Source of the DNA: CAYHYG01 sp964360835 | Lineage (GTDB): Bacteria; Patescibacteriota; Patescibacteriia; UBA1558; 2-01-FULL-52-15 | Assembly (NCBI GenBank): GCA_964360835.1 | Contig: CAYHYG010000021.1 | Coordinates: 1-19,876 of the forward strand | Length of the DNA: 19,876 bases | Direction of reading: 5' to 3' | In this document: positions 13,727 to 19,876 of the stretch, piece by piece | Layout: each line of letters begins with the position of its first letter | Numbering within the stretch: the stretch's first letter is position 1 | Program-made: the position numbers and the translations under genes | The notes under the pieces: model-generated | What the model was told of the DNA's origin: nothing | Seen by the model: only the letters and a program-made list of their open reading frames with translations | Databases searched by the model: none

Positions 13727-13800
13727 TCAGGACACCTTAAGCGGTCAACATAACGAGTGTCCTTCGACTCCTCCCTCGACTACGCTCGGGATCCGCTTAG
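13727..13800. repeat. Intergenic inverted repeats
   Basis: AGGACAC (13729-13735) pairs with GTGTCCT (13757-13763), and CCTTAAGCGG (from 13735) pairs with CCGCTTAGG (13793-13801) with one bulge. The TTCGACTACGCTCGGGAT wording resembles dispersed intergenic repeats of many genomes. Confidence 0.5.
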
Positions 13801-13914
13801 GACATTCGATTCTACTCTTTAGACACCAACAGCTATTAGGAGAGTGGTCGTAGACCATGAGAGAGACCTGAGCCTCGCGAAGGGCGAATCGAATGGTGGA
13901 CCTAGGCAGAATCG

Positions 13915-13974
13915 CTCCGACATCAATCGCTGTTTGATGTCGAGAGTCCGCGATCTGAGGAAATCAGATCGGGA
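13915..13974. repeat. 60-nt double-hairpin insertion in a tRNA T-loop
   Basis: Two adjacent hairpins: CGACATCA/TGATGTCG and CGATCTGA/TCAGATCG. Excising exactly these 60 nt regenerates a standard T-loop flanked by a compensated GGCAG/CTGCC stem. Confidence 0.6.
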
Positions 13975-14002
13975 AACTGCCGCCTCCACAATGCGAATGT
14001 CC

Positions 14003-14112
14003 CGACAATTCAGGGGGGCCCACATTGGTGGACCCGGGGAGAATCGAACTCCCGCCTCAGCAATGCGAATGCCGTGTAATACCACTTTACTACGGGCCCG
14101 CCTGAATTGTCG
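14003..14112. repeat. 12-bp inverted repeat bracketing tRNA-Ala
   Basis: CGACAATTCAGG (14003-14014) and CCTGAATTGTCG (14101-14112) are perfectly complementary and enclose the intact tRNA-Ala, echoing the IR-bounded units elsewhere in the window. Confidence 0.7.
14026..14099 (-). tRNA. tRNA-Ala (anticodon CGC)
   Basis: Complete cloverleaf: acceptor GGGCCCG/CGGGTCC with the G3-U70 identity pair of tRNA-Ala, D-arm GTAA...TTAC, anticodon arm CGGCA-TTCGCAT-TGCTG, T-arm GGGAG-TTCGATT-CTCCC, discriminator A and encoded CCA. It lies inside the insertion that splits a second tRNA-Ala with the same anticodon, so it may be a rescue copy carried by the insertion. Its 5' end overlaps the last codons of the GIY-YIG gene by 10 nt. 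Confidence 0.92.
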
Positions 14113-14359
14113 TGGATCCTCGATTGATTAAACTTTCAATTGCCCGACGCTTCTTCCAAGATTTTATCTGCAATTCTCTCTTTCGAGCGTCACTTAAGGT
14201 ATTATATGTCTCGCTATATATTAGTTCCCAAGGTGCAGAGCGTTTTGTTGAACGGACCTTTCCTGAATTATGATTTGCTAGCCGTATAGAAATGTCTTTA
14301 CTGCTGCCTATGTAATAAGCTGAATTTTTTAATGACCTTAAAATATATAAGCAATACAT
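14090..14359 (-). CDS. GIY-YIG endonuclease (UPF0213-like)
   Basis: This 89-aa single-domain GIY-YIG nuclease has CLYILRS and YYIGSSKD (residues ~3-22) forming the signature, Arg in ISIRLANHNSGK (~26), and WELIYSE (~44-50) with the catalytic Glu. Length matches the UPF0213/YhbQ-like group, which occurs both as stand-alone genes and in mobile elements. The gene is enclosed by an inverted repeat (CGATTGATTA 14121-14130 against 14369-14378, extended by GATCC/GGATC) and lies within a split tRNA-Ala. That suggests a homing-type role, which is inference. Its C-terminal codons lie in the repeat, and the stop falls inside tRNA-Ala. Confidence 0.85.
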   Translation of the reverse strand: MYCLYILRSLKNSAYYIGSSKDISIRLANHNSGKVRSTKRSAPWELIYSETYNTLSDARKRELQIKSWKKRRAIESLINRGSTTIQAGP

Positions 14360-14383
14360 TATGGTTTATAATCAATCGGGATC
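14115..14383. mobile_element. IR-bounded GIY-YIG unit
   Basis: The left arm GATCC-T-CGATTGATTA (14115-14130) and right arm TAATCAATCG-GGATC (14369-14383) are complementary apart from one extra T. The nuclease gene fills the space between. The right arm runs into the 5' tRNA-Ala fragment. Confidence 0.6.
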
Positions 14384-14456
14384 GTACCACTAGACTATAG
14401 GCCCAAAAGACCTTGTAGTTATACCTATTTTTTGAGAAAAATCAAGACGACTAAGA

Positions 14457-15770
14457 CTAAGGAGTAAATTCAAAACTAACCATCGACTGAACCAGTAGCT
14501 CATAGATTTTTCCCTGATCTTGTGGAGATATTGGCGTGATAGCGCCCGGCTCATAGACACCCGGATCAGTGGTATTAAAGCGCGTCTCCAGCTGGAAACA
14601 TTTGTTGTCGTGCCAAGTGCGATAGCGTTGAGAACTGCTTCGATGGCTCATAGCTCCCTCGTTGAAAACGAAAATGGAGAACAGACGGTCATTAAGTGTC
14701 ATTACCTTGAAGTTGGAGAATTGTTCGCCGTTGTAGGGTGTATTACATTGTTCGGTAGTAGTAAGATTGTTCATCAGGCCCACACTGACGGCCGCACCGC
14801 CAAAATTGCTCCGTGGTAGTTCAGTATCAGGATAGACCAGACAAACCAGAGTCGTTTCTGGATCACAGAGAGGTATGTAGCTGGAAATTTCGATAGCGTC
14901 TTTGCCTATGATTGGTGTCAAAGGTTCCTGATACCCTATTTTAAATTTATAAGTTTTGTCAGCGAAGGTTTTGGGATTTTTTTGGTTAGACCCAGTACTG
15001 GGTAATGGTCGGAAAATATTGAGGTATACTATAAAACCAACGATGACGCCACCGGCAATGATTAGTAAGCCCACTAATGTGGCCAGGCGTGGAAATTTAC
15101 GCTTATAAATAGTGACAAAAAATAAGTAGATATGACCAAGGATAGTCAGTCCGACCAAGACCAACAGAGTATAGCCAACCGGATTTTGTAGCAGGTCCCA
15201 ACCCATTTGCATGAAATGAAATATAGCTGATAGGTAGGCGATATAGACAAAACGATGGATAAATTTCCAACGCTTGGAACCGATAGTATCAACCGCCCAA
15301 TCTGTAGAAGTCAGAGCCATAGCTAACAATATAACCAAAGCTAGTGCGCCGAAAATCATGGCGTTCTCTAGGGGGTTCCAATTCCAAAAAACTAAATTTA
15401 GATTCCAATTAAACGTAAACCACAGAACAGTAATGACGTGACCGAGGATTAGACCAACACCAGAAACACCGAGGCGTCGACGCCAGCGCCAATGTTTGGC
15501 CGTCTTGGGTCGCAGGCGAAAAAGAACACTACTGAGGAGAGAGAAGGTGATGAGAAAAACACCAGCGACGCCAAAACTTATGATTAGACTTTGTTGTAGC
15601 ACACCTCCCGGTAAGGTGTAATATTGATAAGCCAAATGTGCCAGCCAAAAAAGCACCACGCCAACGGCAAAGATCAAGGTGATGACAAACCGAGCACGTT
15701 TTTTTGCTATCGGACTAGTAATCGTTGGAGCAGATGAAGTTGGTATCATTATCGATGTTGATTCTATCAT
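14457..15770 (-). CDS. Ferric-reductase-like transmembrane protein
   Basis: A multi-pass protein of about 437 aa with the six-helix ferric reductase/YedZ-like haem domain (roughly residues 25-250) and a C-terminal extracytoplasmic domain of ~175 residues containing several Cys (IPLCDPETTLVCLV, TEQC, NKCFQLE). Candidate haem ligands are His in LILGHVITVLWF, WKFIHRFVY and LSAIFHFMQ. I chose ATG 15770, not the longer frame from 15821: a TACAAT box lies 6 nt before 15770, and the longer start falls inside a terminator hairpin. It probably moves electrons across the membrane. A tie to MsrA repair (as in MsrQ) is only a thought, since msrA is distant. Confidence 0.75.
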   Translation of the reverse strand: MIESTSIMIPTSSAPTITSPIAKKRARFVITLIFAVGVVLFWLAHLAYQYYTLPGGVLQQSLIISFGVAGVFLITFSLLSSVLFRLRPKTAKHWRWRRRLGVSGVGLILGHVITVLWFTFNWNLNLVFWNWNPLENAMIFGALALVILLAMALTSTDWAVDTIGSKRWKFIHRFVYIAYLSAIFHFMQMGWDLLQNPVGYTLLVLVGLTILGHIYLFFVTIYKRKFPRLATLVGLLIIAGGVIVGFIVYLNIFRPLPSTGSNQKNPKTFADKTYKFKIGYQEPLTPIIGKDAIEISSYIPLCDPETTLVCLVYPDTELPRSNFGGAAVSVGLMNNLTTTEQCNTPYNGEQFSNFKVMTLNDRLFSIFVFNEGAMSHRSSSQRYRTWHDNKCFQLETRFNTTDPGVYEPGAITPISPQDQGKIYELLVQSMVSFEFTP

Positions 15771-15776
15771 GGCCGT

Positions 15777-15805
15777 ATTGTAGCCGAAGACAGGCGACTG
15801 AGCAA
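15777..15805 (-). promoter_or_regulatory. Promoter of the ferric-reductase-like gene
   Basis: Minus-strand TTGCTC (15800-15805), 17 nt, TACAAT (15777-15782), then 6 nt to ATG: a leaderless arrangement that fixes the start codon. Confidence 0.7.
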
Positions 15806-15809
15806 CAGC

Positions 15810-15840
15810 AAAACCCTGCACCAGAACGGTACAGGGTTTT
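15810..15840 (-). terminator. Terminator after the RRM protein gene
   Basis: AAAACCCTG (15810-15818) pairs with CAGGGTTTT (15832-15840), with inner ACC/GGT. On the minus strand the stem ends in TTTT, 18 nt past the RRM gene stop. Confidence 0.75.
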
Positions 15841-15857
15841 GAAAATTGATGGATGGA

Positions 15858-16157
15858 TTACCAGCTGCTGGTACGAGGTCCGCGATCGTTGAAGGATCGC
15901 TTCGGTCGGTCACCCATGGGTCGAGCTTCATTCACAGTCAAACGGCGTCCGTCTAATTCTTGGCCGTTCCACATGGTGATGGCTGCTTGAGCTTCTTCGT
16001 CAGAGGACATTTCGACGAAACCGAAACCGCGTGAGCGATTCGTCATTTTGTCGGTCATGACCTTGGCAGAAACGACAGTTCCCGCCTTGGCGAAGGCTTC
16101 TTGCATACCAGCATCAGTGGTGCTGTATGATAGTCCGCCCACATATAATTTTGTCAT
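15858..16157 (-). CDS. RRM RNA-binding protein
   Basis: This 99-aa single RNA recognition motif protein has RNP2 LYVGGL (residues 4-9) and RNP1 RGFGFVEM (43-50), with the aromatic residues that stack on RNA in place. A short basic tail follows (RPKRSFNDRGPRTSSW). Such proteins are common in cyanobacteria and CPR and are often cold-induced RNA chaperones. It has its own terminator downstream. Confidence 0.93.
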   Translation of the reverse strand: MTKLYVGGLSYSTTDAGMQEAFAKAGTVVSAKVMTDKMTNRSRGFGFVEMSSDEEAQAAITMWNGQELDGRRLTVNEARPMGDRPKRSFNDRGPRTSSW

Positions 16158-16309
16158 GTAGGATATTTGGTATCTTTCTAATTTGGGTAATTCGACCTAC
16201 TCCGCTGCTTGCCCGAAGGCTTATTTTTACTTAAGAGATTACACTAAGTAGAAGACTAACCTATTCAGGACAAAATAGCAAGGGTTTGTCAAATTACGGA
16301 TAATAATGG

Positions 16310-17311
16310 CTAATCTTGGCCTTTTAAATACAGATCAAAAAAATTCAGATTTCGTTGCATAAAAGCAGGCCAGTCTTTGATAAATTCATGCGGCGCACCG
16401 TCGTATATATGGTAGGTGATAGTTTTTCCAGCTGAAACCATAGCTTGATTGAATGTGTTGGACCAAGCTATAGGCACATCGGCGTCAGCTGTACCATGAT
16501 GTAACAACACTGGTGTCTGTATTTGATCCAGATAATTAATAGGCGACAGATTGTCATAGAACTCCGGATTATCCTTTGGCTCTCCATAGGTAGCGATGAT
16601 TTTTTCTGCTACTTCCGGACGGGTTCGTGTCCAACGATCAAAATTATCACCGACATTTGCGCTGACCGGCGCGTAGAGTACAGCCGCTTGCACCAGATTG
16701 GGTTGCGTCACCAAAATATTCATAGTTACGCCACCACCCATAGAGTGTCCTAGCATACCGATTTTTTCTTCATCAAAATAATCCAAGTCACTGGCTTTGA
16801 CAGCATAGATAAGATTTATCACATCTTCGGCATAGCCCAGACGAAAGTTCAGTTCACTATTTTCGTCCTTATCTGAGTCAGCGTGATTGCGGTAATCCGG
16901 ATGAATCACAATATAATCATTGTTGGCAAAATAATCCTGCTCACGCTTCAACCCGCGACCGTTGGTATAGATGGCGGGGTCAATATAACCATGATTAAGA
17001 ATTAAAATCGGGAACGGACCATCGCCAGTCGGTACATTCATGATGCCGGAAATTTTCAGCTGGCCGCTCAGGTAGGTAATATAGTAGCGCGTGTATTTGT
17101 TGGCACGTGCTAGGATAGGACCTAGGAGAAAATCTCTACCGTCGTATATTTTATTTTGTAGTAGTGACAAAGAAGGTGCAGGGGAGGACTCTACTGGCTC
17201 ACTAATCTCTATCGTTTTGGTCTCTGTCACTGGTTTAACCTGCTCCACAGAGCGGCAACCTACCATTAGCAGTAAGATAAAAATGAGCGATACAATATTT
17301 GCTTTGCTCAT
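16310..17311 (-). CDS. Secreted lipoprotein alpha/beta hydrolase (dienelactone hydrolase / S9-like)
   Basis: This 333-aa protein opens with a lipoprotein signal ending LLLMVGC (Cys19), so it is likely tethered outside the membrane. An S/T/E-rich linker (20-50) precedes the hydrolase fold: oxyanion region LILNHGYI (~103-110), nucleophile elbow GHSMGGG with Ser190, acid in HHGTADADVP (Asp275 or 277), and His307 in GAPHEF. The layout fits prolyl-oligopeptidase-like esterases or peptidases. The substrate is unknown. It follows tspO after 8 nt in the same transcript. Confidence 0.88.
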   Translation of the reverse strand: MSKANIVSLIFILLLMVGCRSVEQVKPVTETKTIEISEPVESSPAPSLSLLQNKIYDGRDFLLGPILARANKYTRYYITYLSGQLKISGIMNVPTGDGPFPILILNHGYIDPAIYTNGRGLKREQDYFANNDYIVIHPDYRNHADSDKDENSELNFRLGYAEDVINLIYAVKASDLDYFDEEKIGMLGHSMGGGVTMNILVTQPNLVQAAVLYAPVSANVGDNFDRWTRTRPEVAEKIIATYGEPKDNPEFYDNLSPINYLDQIQTPVLLHHGTADADVPIAWSNTFNQAMVSAGKTITYHIYDGAPHEFIKDWPAFMQRNLNFFDLYLKGQD

Positions 17312-17319
17312 AAGTTGAT

Positions 17320-17805
17320 TCAGAGGCTATTTAATTGCCACAAGCTATAATTAAGCAAGGTGGCAAAGCTCACCCAGAGCAGATAGGGGAGTAATAACCA
17401 AGCGGCTATTAGTGAATAACGTTTAATCAGAAGTATTAGGCAGGCAATCATGGTCCAGAGAATGATGATGACTAAAAAAGCCAGATCAAGTCGGTGCCAG
17501 CCAAAAAAGACAAAGGACCAAAGGGTATTGACGGCTAGGTGGCTGCCATAGAGCCAAAGTATTTTTCGAACTTCGGGTTGTTTCCGTTTAGACCATAATA
17601 ACCAAGCACTAATGCCCATCAAAGTATAGAGTAAGGTCCAGACCGGTCCGAAAATCCAGTTTGGTGGGTTGAAACTTGGTTTGCCTAACCCGACGTACCA
17701 AGTGCCAATACTATCGATCGTAACAATAGATCCTAGGATGCCGGCTGTCTGAGCCAGAGCAACAGATATAATGAGAGCGATTGTAGAGCGGTAATTTATT
17801 TTCAT
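17320..17805 (-). CDS. TspO/MBR family membrane protein
   Basis: This 161-aa five-helix protein has the family hallmark KPSFNPPNWIFGPVWTLLY in the first loop and second helix (~42-60), and W/N-rich HLAVNTLWSFVFFGWHRLDLAF (~89-110). TspO proteins bind porphyrins and act in tetrapyrrole or stress signalling; the role here is unknown. A CATAAT box with an upstream TG (extended -10) lies 6 nt before ATG, again leaderless. The hydrolase gene follows 8 nt downstream. Confidence 0.92.
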   Translation of the reverse strand: MKINYRSTIALIISVALAQTAGILGSIVTIDSIGTWYVGLGKPSFNPPNWIFGPVWTLLYTLMGISAWLLWSKRKQPEVRKILWLYGSHLAVNTLWSFVFFGWHRLDLAFLVIIILWTMIACLILLIKRYSLIAAWLLLPYLLWVSFATLLNYSLWQLNSL

Positions 17806-17811
17806 AGCATC

Positions 17812-17817
17812 ATTATG
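17812..17817 (-). promoter_or_regulatory. Extended -10 of the tspO-hydrolase operon
   Basis: Minus-strand TG-C-CATAAT ending 6 nt before the TspO ATG. The -35 region is weak, as is usual for extended -10 promoters. Confidence 0.6.
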
Positions 17818-17844
17818 GCATAAGGATAAACAAAAACAAAGGAG

Positions 17845-17977
17845 CGAACCTTCGTCAATAACTATTTAGCTCAAGGACCTCGTTCGGGACATCGTCTTTT
17901 TTATGCTATGCCCTTCGGCTTCGCCACGTCTGACGTGGCTTCGCTCAGGACATCGCTATTTTTTATAGTTACGTTCG
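17845..17977. repeat. Intergenic palindromic element, copy 3 (related core)
   Basis: CGAAC (17845-17849) and TAACTAT (17859-17865) pair with GTTCG (17973-17977) and ATAGTTA (17965-17971). A perfect central hairpin GCCACGT/ACGTGGC encloses CTG (17923-17939). GGGACATCG and AGGACATCG occur as direct copies either side. The CGTCTGACG centre is shared with the elements at 1245 and 6639. Confidence 0.55.
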
Positions 17978-18169
17978 GTAGCATTCTGGTCGAGGGGTGG
18001 CGGAGACGATGCCCGGAACTTTGAACCAAAAACGTGGCTCAAATTCAAAGATCTTGATAAGAGCATACGTGAATTGAGAGCTATGTTCAAGCAACACCCC
18101 CAATGGTTTGAGGTGCCAAAACCAAAATCTAATAAAGAACAAAATGCAGTAGATTATTCTGTAAAATAA
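17969..18169 (+). pseudogene. C-terminal remnant of an unknown gene
   Basis: An open frame without a plausible start, ending at TAA 18167-18169. It encodes RGGGDDARNFEPKTWL, then KFKDLDKSIRELRAMFKQHPQWFEVPKP and a polar tail. The amphipathic, charged composition looks like real protein and not a shadow frame. A stop (TAG 17966-17968) in the palindromic element cuts it off upstream. I do not recognise the family. Confidence 0.4.
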
Positions 18170-18178
18170 TACTTGAGC

Positions 18179-19237
18179 TTACTCTATAGGCTCTTTTTCC
18201 CAAACTATAGTCTCCGTTTTAGCAAAAAACTTCTGATCTAAAACGACAGTCTGTCCCTCTGTTACAATCTGAATAGCTTGTCCGTTTGGGAACATAAGCG
18301 CGGGTTTATCGCCAACAATAACAGGCATTGCCGCCATATTCTGTTGTGGCAAACTGACTTCCTTAATGAATTGTCGAACGTTCTTTTTGCTGGTCATAGT
18401 TTTACTTTCCACAACAGTAACCGGCAAAATTCTTGGATCGTTTCCTGTTGTTGGCTCATCTTTATATGGCTCTTTTAATTTTAGCATATCCTCGTATTTT
18501 AGGTATAAATCCCACATTTTCTTTTCAAGATCACCTTCAGCAAAAAGAACGTTCAAACCAATATGCTCTTTTGCTTCTCTGCGAGAAATAATATGATCGT
18601 GAGCATAAAGTTTTTCAACAAGATGTTCAGCAATGTTTTTGATTTTCTTTTCGTCATTCAAATGTAGTCGAAGAAGTTTTATTGCGTCATCTGTTGCTTT
18701 GAGATAGGAGCGATATGCTCTACCAAGCAAAAGAGGTTTTACGTTTTCGGCAAGTTGACTAAACGCTTGAATTGTGTGTTTTTGCCGATTGATACCAAAC
18801 TTTTCTTTTAGAAAAGCAATATAGCTAGATAAATCCTCGGTTGAAACATCAACCTTTTTTTTATCAACAATTGCGGAAAGTGTTGGGTCTATTGGTCCTA
18901 ATTCTCCCATTCGTCCCATGACTATCTCGTTTGATCCAATTGCAATTGCTGTAGCGCAACTGTGCGCGCGATAAGGTACGAGAACATTAAAATCTTTGGT
19001 ATGTTCACGGATAAGATTTGCGAGAGCCCATGCGGTTACAGAATTTCCACCGCGGCTATAAATATATAAATCAATTTTCGTGTCTTTGGGAATATCCTTG
19101 ATATGATCAAAAATCTCTCGCAAATCCATTGGATCAATCATTGAGATTATTCCCGGTCTATCGCTTGTAATATATGTAACAATCCGCGATCCTCGTAAAT
19201 CTTCAATTTCTTTGATTATTTGTTGTCGGTCATTCAT
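18179..19237 (-). CDS. SDH/Clp-fold membrane-less serine protease (SppA-like)
   Basis: This ~352-aa protein matches the serine dehydrogenase proteinase family of the ClpP/crotonase fold. Blocks include KIDLYIYSRGGNSVTAWALAN (nucleotide-fold turn), then YRAHSCATAIAIGSNEIVMG with the probable nucleophilic Ser, and GELGPIDPTL. Helical middle and C-terminal parts follow, with a LysGlu-rich stretch. I place the start at 19237 (MNDRQQIIKEIEDLRGSRIV), since the longer frame to 19297 overlaps the upstream DUF2188 gene in another frame. The family is often found near mobile or stress genes; substrates are unknown. Only 4 nt separate it from the DUF2188 stop, so they share a transcript. Confidence 0.82.
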   Translation of the reverse strand: MNDRQQIIKEIEDLRGSRIVTYITSDRPGIISMIDPMDLREIFDHIKDIPKDTKIDLYIYSRGGNSVTAWALANLIREHTKDFNVLVPYRAHSCATAIAIGSNEIVMGRMGELGPIDPTLSAIVDKKKVDVSTEDLSSYIAFLKEKFGINRQKHTIQAFSQLAENVKPLLLGRAYRSYLKATDDAIKLLRLHLNDEKKIKNIAEHLVEKLYAHDHIISRREAKEHIGLNVLFAEGDLEKKMWDLYLKYEDMLKLKEPYKDEPTTGNDPRILPVTVVESKTMTSKKNVRQFIKEVSLPQQNMAAMPVIVGDKPALMFPNGQAIQIVTEGQTVVLDQKFFAKTETIVWEKEPIE

Positions 19238-19241
19238 AAAA

Positions 19242-19483
19242 TTAATGCTTTTTATCCATCGGTGGATTTGGGTCATGTCCCGGTGCAACAGTGTCACTAT
19301 CTCGGATTGGCCCCTTTGGACTGTGGATTCTTACTTCACCTCCCCGGTATTTGCAGAAAACTGTTTTGCCGCCTTCTCAGCTTCAGCCTGTGTATCATAA
19401 TAACCAGCCGCTCGATCAGCTCCTTCTCGCTTTGCTTTCCAGTCGCCCGATTCCTTGTCCATTGTAACGTGGTAATTTGCCAT
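19242..19483 (-). pseudogene. DUF2188 protein with a one-base frameshift
   Basis: The start (19483) gives MANYHVTMDKESGDWKAKRE, then AAGYYDTQAEAEKAAKQFSANTG, a typical DUF2188 N-terminus. After NTG the frame runs into a stop (EVK*). The +1-shifted frame continues GGEVRIHSPKGPIRDSDTV and PGHDPNPP to a TAA at 19242-19244, exactly the conserved DUF2188 tail. One G is missing from a GGGG run (expected five). A sequencing indel is as likely as a true mutation. Function of DUF2188 is unknown. Confidence 0.75.
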
Positions 19484-19504
19484 AGTTTTTGTGGATAACT
19501 TAAT

Positions 19505-19533
19505 TTGTATACTTTCTAATTATCATCTATACT
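19505..19533 (+). promoter_or_regulatory. Promoter of lexA
   Basis: TTGTAT (19505-19510), 17 nt, TATACT (19528-19533), then 6 nt to ATG: leaderless. The repeated TATACT (19508-19513 and 19528-19533, 20 bp apart) could be part of a self-operator, unproven. Confidence 0.6.
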
Positions 19534-19539
19534 ATCAAT

Positions 19540-19876
19540 ATGCTCACAAAAAAGCAAGTGCAAGTACTTGATTTCATAAAATCTTATAGGGCAAAGCATG
19601 AGTACGCGCCCTCTCTTGAGGAAATCAGACAGAAATTTAAGCTCGCCTCTGCTTCTACATCTCACTATTACATCAGTAAACTGCAAGATGCGGGCTTTTT
19701 GAATAAAGAACACAACCAACCCCGCGCCGTATCTACTGTGGAAGCAAAGCAGATGATAGAGATTCCTATTCTTGGGGCAATCGCCGCTGGACAACCCATT
19801 GAGGCCATAGAAATTTCCGATGAGACTATCACGATTGCAAAGGATGAGATCGGAAAGCAAGGTAAACATTATGCCC
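19540..19876 (+). CDS. lexA: LexA SOS repressor, N-terminal part
   Basis: The first 112 codons are visible; the gene runs off the right edge. The winged-helix DNA-binding domain spans ~1-65 (LTKKQVQVLDFIKSYRAKHE, then APSLEEIRQKFKLASASTSHYY and LQDAGFLNK). A linker and the start of the S24 protease domain follow: IPILGAIAAGQPIEAIE, with the self-cleavage Ala-Gly bond near residues 83-84. The catalytic Ser/Lys lie beyond the window. It represses DNA-damage genes until RecA-stimulated cleavage. It is divergently transcribed from the DUF2188-SDH pair across 56 bp, so both may be under its control. Confidence 0.9.
   Translation, partial: MLTKKQVQVLDFIKSYRAKHEYAPSLEEIRQKFKLASASTSHYYISKLQDAGFLNKEHNQPRAVSTVEAKQMIEIPILGAIAAGQPIEAIEISDETITIAKDEIGKQGKHYA

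Larger units (their letters stand above)
13894..14404 (-). pseudogene. tRNA-Ala gene split by two insertions
   Basis: On the minus strand 14404-14378 reads as a tRNA 5' part (acceptor GGGCCTA, D-arm, first two bases of the anticodon stem). 14000-13894 reads as the rest: ACA completing the stem, loop TTCGCAT (anticodon CGC), TGTGG, T-stem GGCAG/CTGCC, acceptor TAGGTCC, then ACCA. Joined, the acceptor pairs over all seven positions with the G3-U70 hallmark of tRNA-Ala, and the anticodon stem is CCACA/TGTGG. The halves are separated by 377 bp (14001-14377) containing an intact tRNA-Ala and a GIY-YIG gene. A further 60 nt (13915-13974) interrupts the T-loop; removing them restores TTCGATT. Probably a dead gene, unless processed in an unknown way. 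Confidence 0.6.

Noticed and set aside
13844..14131. 95-aa plus-strand ORF and its 88-aa antisense partner
   Set aside because: They are shadows of the tRNA-Ala sequences and their hairpins.
15771..15821. Longer N-terminus of the ferric-reductase-like protein
   Set aside because: It overlaps the terminator hairpin and the promoter; the ATG at 15770 fits the -10 box.
19516..19869. 117-aa minus-strand ORF
   Set aside because: Antisense shadow of lexA, with no family resemblance.

Overview
The window looks like a stretch of a small bacterial chromosome, most likely Candidate Phyla Radiation / Patescibacteria (Parcubacteria-like). That placement is inference from gene content and style: short intergenic palindromes, several genes whose -10 box sits only 6-7 nt before the start codon (apparently leaderless), an MJ1255-type glycosyltransferase, a MarR/HlyD/MacB-like exporter operon, and an RRM-only RNA-binding protein. 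No rRNA or taxonomic marker is present.

Layout. 1-6620 is ordinary chromosome: the start of a sugar-type ABC solute-binding protein and galU (minus), a glycosyltransferase (plus), then a four-gene plus-strand operon with a consensus sigma70-type promoter: MarR regulator, HlyD-type adaptor, MacB/LolD-type ATPase, MacB-type permease. msrA follows on the minus strand. 7330-13600 is an accessory island: a frameshifted PLD-domain remnant, an AAA/DUF4143-type ATPase, then four small cargo genes (Cys-rich anchored protein, ART-PolyVal-like ADP-ribosyltransferase, 64-aa membrane protein, 85-aa orphan). Each of these four tightly fills a unit bounded by inverted repeats, and the units are separated by large structured repeat sites. 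The island ends with a tyrosine recombinase and tRNA-Pro(CGG). 13.9-14.4 kb holds an intact tRNA-Ala(CGC), a GIY-YIG endonuclease gene and the two halves of a second tRNA-Ala that they appear to have split. 14.4-17.8 kb returns to ordinary genes (ferric-reductase-like membrane protein, RRM protein, lipoprotein hydrolase, TspO). 17.8-19.9 kb has a palindromic intergenic stretch, a gene remnant, an SDH/Clp-fold protease, a frameshifted DUF2188 gene and the start of lexA.

The most unusual signal is at 9.66-12.6 kb. Three consecutive units begin with TTAGGTGA, TTGTACGA and TTAGGTGC, and each carries the complement of its own first 8 bases at its far end (the third with one mismatch). A 2-nt mismatch follows, then a further 10-13 nt of complementarity. 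The arms differ from unit to unit, so pairing is conserved rather than sequence. The boundaries resemble integron core sites (G/TTRRRY and RYYYAAC), and a tyrosine recombinase lies next door, but it lacks the extra domain of IntI. The ART gene sits inside four concentric inverted repeats within the loop of one site. A GIY-YIG gene beside it is also IR-bounded and lies inside a tRNA. I read this as a possible integron-like or hairpin-targeted cassette system that does not match the classical integron. The pattern is directly visible; the mechanism is inference.
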